Shown here one piece after another: positions 1 through 12,000 of a DNA stretch of 64,000 bases; positions within the stretch are counted from its first letter, which is position 1, and the number at the start of each line of letters is the position of its first letter. Position numbers and translations under genes: made by a program. Under the pieces are notes generated by a model. The model had not been told where the DNA came from and did no database searches. It was given only the letters and a program-made list of their open reading frames with translations. The stretch lies in assembly GCA_029964075.1 (NCBI GenBank), contig CM057133.1, positions 11,990,699 to 12,054,698 on the forward strand, given 5' to 3'. Source of the DNA: Patiria pectinifera (Eukaryota > Echinodermata > Asteroidea > Valvatida > Asterinidae).

Positions 1-61
1 GGTGGGGCAGTTTATGGCCCGCAACTTGCCGTATGAGACCCCCGAAAATCCAGAGATGAGG
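1..61 (+). CDS. Tudor gene exon, partial at window edge
   Basis: The frame starting at base 2 is open and reads GQFMARNLPYETPENPEMR up to AGG|GTACGG, ending in phase 0. That matches the phase-0 start of the next exon, and the peptide runs naturally into the VLVTEVVDPSELWVQL opening of Tudor unit 1. The donor is non-consensus after GTA. A second donor four bases on (GTAAAC) would end in another phase. Confidence 0.5.
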
Positions 62-3000
62 GTACGGTAAACCATAGCTTAAAGGCCCATTTCAGCTTGG
101 TGTTGTAGGGTTATGACAAACCAAATTATTTCAAAGATAGGGCTTCACAATTCTGAATAATTTAGTATTCGATTAATCCAACTTTGCCTTGATCGAGTAT
201 TCAAATATGTGACCTGCCATGGCAAAATGAGGAGTAACTTCCACCCTGACTTTTTTTGAGATTTATATACCATGTAAAAAAAGCAACTCTGTAGCTTTCT
301 AATGATACCTAATTTATTTCTGTAGCTCAATTAATTCCAAAGATATGCCGCAAGAAAGTCGGTAGTGCATCGCATGAACATACTTCAGAAACAGTCAGGT
401 TTTTTCTTTTTGGAGGGGGGGGGGGATTTTTCACAACCAAAATGCAAAGTGTGAATCTTAGATACCTTGGCTACTCAAAAAAAAAATTTTGATTTAGACA
501 TGATTTTTCATGTATGTGCAACTTCGGGCATCGATTACTTAAAACAAGGTTTTGGGGGACATTCCACATTTAGCCTCAGTAGGTCACATATTTGAAATGC
601 TCTGATAAGTTTTGAGTCATGAAAACTTTGACATTTGAAACAATTAATAGTTCTCATCATTTTCAAGTGTACTTTTTGTTGGCTGTTTTTTATTTGTAGG
701 TTCTTGTGACTGAAGTTGTTGACCCCAGTGAACTCTGGGTTCAGCTAGTGCAGGAACGCAGCATGGAAGGCTTCTCTAACATTGTTGAAATGCTTCACAG
801 CGTCTACACAGACCCTGCCCAGGCCGCACAGCTCAGTTACAAAGCAATGGTGAATCAACGATTTTGTCTAAACCTTGTGAAAATTGTTCTGAAAAAATCA
901 ATGTTTAAACCTCGTCAATTTGGCTCTAAAAAAAAAAATCTTTCAAAACTTTCTGAAGTATCTGATAAATCAACTGAATTCTTTAAAGTTTCAGTTACAA
1001 AGCAATGGTGAATCAACATTTTAAGCTTGTCAACTTGGCTCTGAAAAAAAATCTTTCAAAACTTTCTGAAGTATCTGATAAATCAACTGAATTATTTTAA
1101 GTTTATTTTCCACATATCAACTTCATTTTCACCACAAGTATTGTCAACTCAAGTTTATCTTGAGTGAGTTTAGATTCATTTTCTTTTCAGCAGTTTGAAA
1201 AAGAGAAGTAAAGTGTTTATGAAGAGTTTTATAATGTGAGCATTGGTGACAATTACTTTTGTGTAGAATGTTAAACAAAGTAAGCAAACAAAGTAAGAAA
1301 AACAATTAAGAACTCAACTGCTCTGCTATTGACAATCATTGTTTCTTTATGTGACTTTTTTGGAAAAAATTCCATACAAGGCCACCACTCAGACCTCCTG
1401 CACAAAGTCTATGGGCCATAACAGAAAAATTTTGCACTCCTGAAATAGTGTTTCTTGATCAGATTTACAACTTTGGGTACTTTTCAGGTCATATTAAGGA
1501 ATATGACTGTTGGCTTTGTATGGAATTCTTTCCCTTCTTTTCTCTTCGTAGTCTTTCCTTCACATTCTTCTTGCAAATTCCTTTATCCTAAATTTTCTGT
1601 GTATCCACTATTTTTTATTCTGTTTTTCGATTGTATCTAGGTTGGCGGCGTTTGTGCCGTCCCGTACTCGCAAGACGGCCACTGGTACCGTGCCGAGGTG
1701 GTGTCCGTCAGCGATGCCATGTGCACCGTCCGTCTGATTGATTTCGGGAACATGGACGTCGTGTCTGTCGGCAGCCTGCGAAGGCTACAGGATGCCATGC
1801 TCAAGTTGCCCAAACAGGTGTGAAGAAAGAGAATTCAAAGTAGTTGCTCTCCCTTCTACAAAATCTTTGACGTAATTACTGTGACTCCACTCGGCATTTT
1901 GCATAGTGCATACCAGTGCATAGAAGAATAGACGAATCCGAATACACACACAAGGCTTGTGCATTGCTATACCCCGTGACAAATTATCTGAACTATAGCT
2001 AGCACAAGCCTTTTGCCATTGAATGGGACCTCTGTCGTGGAAGGGACATCTTGCCTAGATTGGTCTATGAGAATAGTGCACAATACACTGAATGACGGCA
2101 CTTACCAGAGTTTTACAAGTGTCCTGCATTGTCCATGCGGCCCTACCTGACAAAATGCCTTTGGTAGTGTCGCAAATAAATTTACTACTCGGACACAAAC
2201 ATTTTACTTTCGCAAGCAATCCAAAGAAAAAAAACGACAAAATACATTACTCTTGTCATTGTTTGTCCCCTGTTTATTTGAAACCTGACTTATGTTGTGA
2301 TTTGACTTGTTATTTAGATTGAGACGGACTTGTGATTTGATTTGCCATGGATTTGATAACAATTCACAACAGTTCCTGCAGGGAGACTTGAAATTCCCGC
2401 TGACAATATTGTCACTTTTATCCAGGCCCTGAAGTGCTTCCTGAGTGACATCAAGCCCCCGCAGGGAACGTGGTCCCCTGAAGCCACCCAGATGCTCAAG
2501 TCACTGATCAACAAGGACGAGGACTGCACCAGGGCAAAGTTCAGAGGTCAGGGTACGAAAGGTCAAGAGATTGAGCTGTACAGTGCGGAGGATGACAGTA
2601 AGTACTTGCACCAGTGCGATCTTTCCTTGCCAAGTTGGTCGGGATAATCAGGCCAGATCACATCAATGGTTTAATGGCAATGAAATTTATTCCTTTGAAC
2701 AGGACTCCAGTCTGTGATAGGTTACTCCCTGGATCCTAACTCATTCTTTCACCTGGATAGGATGAAGTCCCTCCTGTGCTCAGTGACAATCTGTAAAACG
2801 TTACCCTAAATGTCAAAGACAATCAGGTGTCATATTTCACCAAATCTGCAAACTGCCCTCATATTGGTACAATTGACCACTTTAAAATGGCTGCTACACA
2901 AGCTGTACCTGTATTAGTGGGCGTGTTCATCTTTTCAAACCGTGGACGAAATATACCGGAGAATAAAAGAGAACAATATCGTTTACGATTCCCAGCATAC

Positions 3001-6000
3001 GTCCGCGATTGGGGTCGTGTGCAAAACCTATGGGAGTCTTCAAACAACAGAGTACAAACAACAGAGGGACAATAGGACGTCAAACCACCCAATTAGGCTC
3101 TGACGGTTGAACAGTTAAATCCATAGGGATTTGTGGCAGTTGGAGAGCAGCATGGACACAAACTTTCAAGAGCGGTGGGGGTTAGAGTTTGTAACAGTTT
3201 GTGCTAGTTATAAGTATAGGAGGGTTTTAAAGAATAGAATATCATTAAAGTACCTCATAGTACATTGAGTACCTAATAGTTGGTAGACACGTGCGCTATA
3301 TAAGATCCGATATTATTATTATTATTATTATTAGGGCAATTCCACACCAAAGTGGACATGACACCAAAAAATTCAAATACATGTGACTTAAACAAATTTG
3401 GCATCAAATGAAAGCTAAAAGTCTATATTTTCAAGATTTGAAGTCGGAATTTAATTTTTTATACATTTCGGTACCAAAAACAAGGATTATGTAATAATCC
3501 TGTTTTAATCCTAAAAATGTGATTAATAGTGATATGAAAGTATTCTACCAATAGACACACAAAAATATGTACTAATGCCATCAGTTTCTGTCATGAGAAA
3601 GTATTGGTCTTGAAAAACCGACTAAAACTTGTTTTTAACATTTTGCATAATTTGTTTCGCTTCGGTGACTTCTAATATTTCAGCCTTCGAAAATGTCCTT
3701 CCAAAATACATATTTTTAATTTATTTTTAAAACTTGCAGTATGAGTGAATTGAAAGTTATTGTGCAAGGCAAGTTTAGGTAGGCCTTCAATATGACATTA
3801 TAACTGACACTGCTGTACTTGTTGTTTTTTAATTAGAATTAATTAAATCACGTCCTTCCGTTACCAAATTGGTAACGGAAGGACAAATCGTATTTTTATC
3901 AAATGTTACGACATTTGCGCTCATGTTTGAAAAATGAAAATCACTGCAAATACATGCATGTATAATGAGCATTGAAAGGACATTCATGTGACCCACCTTC
4001 ACAAAAGCGGGATAAGCAGGGCAAGGTGTTTATTACAATTTGAAGGCACAGGCATGTACAACATGTACAATGTACATGTACATATATGCCGATGTACCAG
4101 TACTTGTACATGTATGGAGTTGTTGCAGAAAATCAAATCATAAAGTTGCTGCCATCAGCATTCATGGACAATAGAGAAAGATACGAATTCTGTGAAGCCA
4201 TTCCAGAAGCAAATTAAGTCAAAAATGCGATGGCAGAAAGTACCGGTACTTTGGGGCACTTTCATTCAATTTACATGTGTAAGACATGTGAGGTGCAGTC
4301 TTTGACAAATTATGCCCAAGTTAACAACTTCAGTTTAGATGTTTATAAAATAATTGTTACTACTCTAAATCATTGTAATTTGATTTCAAACATTGATTTT
4401 AGAGTTCAATTAAAAGCAACACCTAACTGAAGCCATCAGTTCTACCGGTAGATGTTTTTACCTTAAATGTACATGTAGGCTGGTCGTCCCCCCACCCTTT
4501 AGGTAAACCTTTGAACCTACCGGTATTATTATTAAAAGTTGTTGGTGAACATGTAACCAATATACTCAAGAGTTCAAATACTTTGTATTTAAACTTTTAA
4601 GGATTGAGGTGATGGGTTTGAAATCTATTTCTGTAGTAGTCCTGTGTTCGTGAATTATGTGTTTTGGCTTGTTTTCTTTTGTTATCATTAATTAGCAGGC
4701 TTCTATCTGTATCTCAATAGTTTCTTGGGTATAATTATTTATGCCAGGTCTGCATATTGTTGATTTCACATTCAGTTACACATTTAAGCAATTTGTTTCA
4801 CTTGTATAATTAGTGTAAATTCACTTTTTGTTCATGCTATAATTGAGTAAACCTTTTGTCCTTCCGTTACCGTCCTTCCGTTACCAAATTGTAATCTGCT
4901 TAAAACGTTGTAATTATATAACCGAAACACTTAAAGTCAAATGAAAGGTGGTATAGTATAGATAAAGCTTCAGGGATTCCATTTCCTACCTTTAAAATAT
5001 AATTGCCCCATAAAATTCACAGAGTTTTTGCAAAACACATGTGAGTTGGAAAACCCTTGTCCGTTTTACCGTCCTTCCGTTACCGACCTCATTAATATTC
5101 ATAATTCATAAACGGGAGGCATTCATGCCCCCCAAAAGTGTGGAAAATGAAAGTAGCATTATAGCAATACAATTGTGACATTTGCTTGCTGTAAGTAATA
5201 ACAGTGTCTGTGATAGGCACATTTGAAATTTTGTTTAATGAGTGAAAACGTCCTTCCGTTACCGTGGAATTGCCCTCTATTACCATTTATGGTGGTACCT
5301 GGCAAAACGGGGAGATCTTAAGCCATCTGGCAATTTTGTTAAGAACTTTCTTATTTAAAGGTTTTTTTTTTTCCTGATACTCCCCCCAGCCAAGACTCTT
5401 TCATCGATCCTGATCTCGGCTGGTCTAGCGGAAGCAATCGGCAGCGCCGTCCCGAGCAAACCAACCAGTGACCCCGTGACGGTGACCCCTGACCCCTCCC
5501 CTAGCCTGGGCTGGGTCTTGGATGGCCTAGCAGTAGGCAGTCACCTGGATGTCATCGTGAGTCATGTGGACAGCCCAGGCTGCTTCTGTGCCTACCTGTT
5601 TGAGAGCGCTCTGGCCTTGCTGGAACTGCAGCAGAAGATGAATGCGCACTATGCTGGGGTGCCACCGAAAGTTGGATTCAGGTAGGCGTGGATGGGAAAG
5701 GCGGCATAGCATTTGCACGAACTCTTTACAGTTGAACTTGCATTGGAAAAGTACAGATGCAGTAAGATACTGAAAATGGGAAAGTTAGAACATTTTACAG
5801 GGACTTCTTGAACTGTTGAGTTAAAGTGGGACTCTTTTTGTTGTCAAAATTAGCAGTTATTGGTTGTCCATTTCCAGAATAAGAGGCTCATGAAGCCTGT
5901 TTTCTTGACTTGAATTATTATCACTGTTAAATTTTCCCCGTTTTTTTTTTCAGACCTGGTAAAGATGTACTCTGTGCTGCTAAGTACAATGTAGATGATA

Positions 6001-9000
6001 ACTGGTATAGAGCAATCATCGTCGAACCAGCTAGTCCTCAACTCAACACATTGCAGATTACTTTCATTGATCACGGCAACAGCGAGACGATCAACCTGGA
6101 TGACTGCCGCCCTCTAGAGGCGCAATTTACCGCTCTCCCCAGACAGGCTATCCCGTGCTGCCTGGCTGGCATCCAGCCCAACAAGTCCGATTGGCCGGAA
6201 GAGATGACGGCCGCTTTCAAGGAATGGTTGGCAGATGGCCAGGCCAGGGTCGGGATCAAGGCTAAAAGCAGCCGCCAACTCCAAGTAGAGATCTTCCTGC
6301 CGCATCGGGAAGACGACCCAGGTACGGGCATCTCATTCAATGCCTTGCTGCAGCATTCCGGCTTCGGCACCGACGAGGAGGCGGGCGTGGACATGAAGTC
6401 AGACGATCCAGTCTCGGCCAATCAGATGCCTACCTCAGTCAAGGAAGCAGTCGCTGACGAAACGAGGAGGTGCTTGCCCGTCACCAAGCCTCCACAGGGC
6501 GAGGTCCATGGGTTTGTGACCGTTGTGAACGACCCCGGCGATTTCTACCTGCAGGTTGACGGTGACGAGAACAGGGAGGCTTTCCAGTCTCTGTCGGAGC
6601 ACCTCAACACAAGATACGCGTTGCAGGACTTCGCTCCGTACAAACCAAGCATTGGGGAATACTGTGCCGTCATTTATTCCGATGATGCATGGTACAGGGC
6701 CCTGGTTGTGGATAAGGTGGCCCCGGAATCAGCATTCAAAATCTTACTGGTCGACTACGGAGAAGTGGGGGTTCTCCCGGCCGACAAAATCAGACAACTC
6801 GAGGACAGATTCTACAAGCAGCCAGCGATGGCCCTACATTGTAGTTTGACGTGTGTGATGGCGCCCTCTAGTAACGCCGGAACGTGGAACGAAGCAGCAA
6901 CAAAACATTTCAGAGAGAAGGTACACTTACTCAAAATTAAGCACGTGCATTCATCTCTTGCACTTCCCAGGGGATTAATATTTGTTGAATGTAATGACTT
7001 TCTACAAAAAAATGATAAGTTATTATGTTTTATACTTGACCAGTTCATGCCGGGATTATTTTGACAAAACAGAAGAAGGCGCGGGGTTCCTTTACACTCA
7101 ACCAAGCCAGGCGGGTTGAAGCCATCACCCTTGGGCAGCACACTCGTATTTCCGGCCTCGTTCGCTGCAAGTAGGTCACTGACAGATATTTCCGGCCTCG
7201 CCCCCTGGATGTTTATCTGTCATCCGTTCCGAGTAACAAAACCTTTGCGGGTATACAAGTCATCCAACGTGAACTGGTTCATAGCCCTTGTACATGTTAC
7301 GTTTTTACCATTGCACATTTTAACCATGCTCAATCGTTTATCTTTCAGTTTCAAATAAATTGATCAAATCTTGTTATTTTAGGCGTTGAACCAGTTGTGC
7401 CAAGTCATTGTTGTGAAATGCGAGGATGGCAAGTGTGACGTCGAGCTCCTGTATCCTGGCAAAAACATGAATGAGCTGCCATCGGTCAAGAGAGATCTTA
7501 TCCAAAAGGGTTGGGCAGTGCCTAAGGGCGCCCCATCATCCAGTCAGGTCCATGTAAGTGGATCAGGTGATCGCCAGGTAGCCAATCAAAATGCTGCAAC
7601 CAAGGCGAGTCCTGGAGTGGGTAGGTCTCCCACTCCGCCACCAACCATGCCCACCGTGCCTCACTCGCCGTCGACCAATCAGAGTGTCTGTCCTTTGCCG
7701 GCGCCAAAAGTACCCGCAGAAGACTTCTTCGGGTTGGTCACCGTGGTAAGTGATCGCGGCGACGTGTACATTCAGGTTATGAGTAAGGAAAACGCAGAGG
7801 CCATGGAGTCGTTAAATCTCAACCTGTGCGAACATTATAGTCAGGCGCCGCAGCGCCCTCTCAAGGCCAATATCGGCGAGTTCTGCGCGGTCAAATACAG
7901 AGTGGACGACTCGTGGTGCAGGGGGAAAGTTGTGGGCTGCTCGCCCCAGGATGCTACCTTGGAGGTCCTGTTTGTGGATTATGGCAACACGGAAATTGTT
8001 TCCTCGGAAGATGTCATGAAACTTCAGGAGAAGTTCTTGGTGATTCCCATATGTGCCCTCCGATGCCGCTTAAATGGTGTAACAGCGCCCTCTACAGGTG
8101 TCGTATGGCCGAGCGAGGCAGTAGATTTTCTCAAAAACGAGGTGAGTGTCTTTTAACATCTGTACCAAAATTTGGAATAAAAGGCTCTGTGTACAAGATT
8201 TTAAGGCTGGAGTCGGTTGTGTTTGGCCTTGGTTCGAACCTCACCAGGACCGAAATGTGGATCTGGTTGTCGGTCCATGTTCGACACCAAAACTTTTCTG
8301 TGATATTCAAAAATGTGTTTGGAATTTCTTTCCTAAATTGAAATTGTATTTTTTTTTAATAACAGATCCTTGAGAAAGCCTGCAAGGTTCATGTTTGCAA
8401 GAACGATGGGAAGGTTTGTCAGGTGGAGCTTCAGTACTCCAACGATGATGTCAGCTGGTTCTCCGTCAACAAGGAGCTAATCGACAAGGGATTGGCTAAG
8501 CCAATCACAACCCAGAGCCACTCCCCTGGACCGTCAGGTGATCACCCCTCGACCAATCAGGAGCAGCTTAACAAAAGCCATCCCGTGTTGACCAATGAGA
8601 GTGTGCCCCAGCTGCAAGCACAAGCAGCTCAAAACCCAACCAGTGGTGTCCAAGAAGCGTCGGCCAATCAGAGAGCAGATGTGGGGTCAGGTGGTCAAGT
8701 AGAGGCGGCACCAGCCAATAAGCTCCTTGATAGCGAGCCACCCCCGGCAGAGTTCACGGGAGTCCTGACCAGCGTGAACCACCCCTGCGACTTCTACCTG
8801 CAGATCAAGAACGAGGACTACATCCAACTCAGCCAGCTGCTGCGACAGGAACTCAACCAGCACTACCCACGCAAGGACGAGCCCCCTCACGTGCCGAGAG
8901 TCGGGAAGCTGTGCGCGGCCATGTACAGCGCCGACGAGGAGTGGTACCGGGCCCTGGCCCTGGTGGAGGTGGCCCCCAAACAAGCGTTCAAGGTCATGTT

Positions 9001-12000
9001 TGTGGACTACGGCAATTGCGAGGTGGTGCCCGTGGACCGACTGCAGAAGTTGGAGGGCATCTTTCTTGAAGTGCCACGCCTCTCGCACCACTGCTGTTTG
9101 AGCGGTGTAATGGCGCCCTCTGGGGATGACCACAGGCAACAGTCGGCAGAGGCAGCGCTGTTCATTGTAACCGAGGTTTGTATGAAGAATTTCATCCGAG
9201 TACGCCTAGACTTAGAATTAACAGAACTAAATACAGACATATTCAGTTTTTTAGTTGAACGGCCATCTTTGAATCACAGGAGGTTTGGAATGATTTAAAA
9301 CATTCTCAACATCAACAAAATTAAGAATAATTGGTTAAAATCATTGGCACGGGATTGGCTTTCATAAAAATTGTGTGTACATCTAATCGTGACCATGGGA
9401 AAATTTAATATGTAAAGGTTTTTATTACAGATGTTTTTACACTGTGGAAGGACTTGTTCTTTTTCAAATTTTTTTTCTGAAATAGCTGATCGAGAAAGGC
9501 AAGGATTGCCGGGTCAAGTTGATGAAACACGATGCGAAAATGTGTGAGGTGGAGCTTCATTACTCCAGTGATGACGGCACGCAGAGCTACAATCTGAAGG
9601 AGGAGTTAATCCGACGGGGATTGGCCAGGCCCGTTGCTATGGCAACTGCTCAAAACAAAGGTAATTTGGAAATTGAACTAGCCTCATCGCAAGTTTGTAG
9701 AATTTCAGTCTTCATTACAAGTGACCTCTTTATTCCTGACATCTTTATTTATGTTGTGAAAGTTGTGAATTGAAAAAGCCGTTTAAGATCAGGACCCTTT
9801 AACTTACGATTTGCACTGAGACAGTGCTACCTTTCAATGGGATTTTATGCTTGTAGATTGTGTCCTTCTCAGGCATGAGAATCTTCCTATTTAAACAGAA
9901 ATTCTTGTTTTTTGTTGCCCAAAATTTCCACGTTTTTATTTGTTTTGAGCCTGTTTGGGGGCTTTTTTTGCCTGATTTCACATCTTTTTTCCTGTTTTTG
10001 GCACAAGTTTCCTGGGTTTTTTTTCCACTGAAATATATTCTCTTGCCTGCTTTGTCCAAGTTGGAATAACAATGTACGCATCATGTTTGGAGTATTTTAA
10101 CCGACGCTACCGTTGAAAATGTTAAAGAGGTTGTGGAATGCTCGAGGACATTTCTGTCATTTTTCGGGTATATGTACCTAAGGTGTGATGAAATAAAAAC
10201 GACTATTGTTTCTGTCATAAAATGAGTACAAAAGGTACTTTTGAGAGCTGTTTTTCAAGTCCTGTCATGCCTGTTTCGACCAGTATTTGTGTAGTGTTGT
10301 AGAAGCGTTTGCCGCAAACAAAAAAAAAACAAAAAATCGTGACGTAATAAAATAAACAGGACTCCGATAAGTCTAAAACAATCAGTCTTATTTTACGTCA
10401 CGTGTTGTGTGTTTTTTTGCATGCTTGTTACTAGCTTAAACGTTACTTTACGCTGAACCTGAAAAATAGCTCTCATGTTGTTCTTGTACTCATGTACTCA
10501 TTCATTTCATAACATCAAAAAAAATGTTTATTTTTACACAATCTCATTACAATATACCCCACAAAATGTCTTTGTCTCATTCCACAACCTCTTTAAATCA
10601 CGATGGTTGAAATTATTTGGCCCTGAATTTACCGAGGAGAAACTTGGCCAAGTAAGAATACTATGTATTTGACGAAAATTAAGGCCATCCCAACATGGGC
10701 ATTAGCCTTAACTTGGTGGTAAATAGATCCCGTAAACATGAACTAAATTAAGTAATAAAATCCCATGTATAAGGATGAAATTAAGGCAGTCCCAACATGG
10801 GCAGCAGTCCCAACATGGTCCAGTATTTAAAAAAAAAATGTTTTTTTAATGTATTGATCTATACCTTTTTAAGCAGGCTTTTTAATTCATAGGTTATGGT
10901 ATTTAATAGCTGGGTTTATAATGTATGTTTAAAAAAATGGTTTTTAATAGCTAAATGCTAAAAGAAAAAGTATGGTTTTTTTAATGGCTAATTTTTCCTC
11001 ACTGGACTTAAAATGTAATTGTTTGCATTGATCTACACGTTTACCTTTTAAAAAATATTTATATTGTAGTTCTTTATCTTTTTAATGTGTACAGCGCCTA
11101 AGAGCATATTATGGATTTCGGGCGCTATATAAATGTTAATTATTATTATTATTATTAAAAGTTGGAGTTTGTTGGGGTATTTTTTCACTGAATTCACTGT
11201 TACCTTAAAAATTAATTGCAAATATGACTTAACATTTTTCAGTCTTTTTTCCTTCTTGACTTTAGAGTCTGCCCAACCAAATGTTGTTTGCTGACTTTTT
11301 GTTCTGCCTCGTTACAGAGAGCCGCCTGCTTGCAAGAACTCTGCAGAAGGCAACCCTGCCAACTGACGCCAGCGTTGCCGTCACAGTGACAGATGTAGTG
11401 AGCCCTCAAGAGTTCTACTGTCAGATGATCATTAGAGAAGAAAGTAAGAAATGTGCACAGGTCCATTTTTTTGTGAACGCTCTCCGAGTTTCGTGACAAC
11501 TGTTTTAAACAAACTGGATCAGGGGCGTAAATCCATGGGGGGGTGGTATTTATCCCCCTCCCACTTTTAGGCCAGGGGGATGGGCTATTGAATCACCCCC
11601 CCCCACCACACACAGACTTTTTCGTGATGAGAAAAACGAAATGCGGATTTTGAGGTATTTTTTCGAACGTCCCAACAACCCAAATGTATATAATAGCACT
11701 GAAAAGTGGACAAATGCACTGTTTTGATGCAAGCACGAGTATATATGTTGATATACATCTATATCCTGAAGAACGCCCCCTAGTGTAATGTGGTGTCTAG
11801 CCCCCCCCCCCTCCTGCTTTTCGAATTTCCAATAACAACAAGAAATCAATAGACCTAAAACATAATGACATCATGTTTTGTTTACATGTGCGCTTTCCTA
11901 TGGAAGCCAGGTGGGGCAGAGATCCACCAAGCTCCCCTAGGAAAGCGCACATGTAAACAAAACGTGACATCATTATGTCTTACGTCTATTGGTAACGCAA

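Noticed and set aside
2827-3075. Open frame with FKMAATQAVPVLVGVF and RLRFPAYVRDWGRVQ
   Set aside because: No recognisable family, no splice context with the Tudor exons, and next to a SINE tail; probably repeat-derived.
6921-7064. Extension of the Tudor exon beyond 6920
   Set aside because: The homologous junction in the two following units and loss of Tudor signature support a splice at 6920.
8225-8260. GGTTCGAACCT as a tRNA B box in a Tudor-gene intron
   Set aside because: No A box at the proper distance; at most a SINE remnant.
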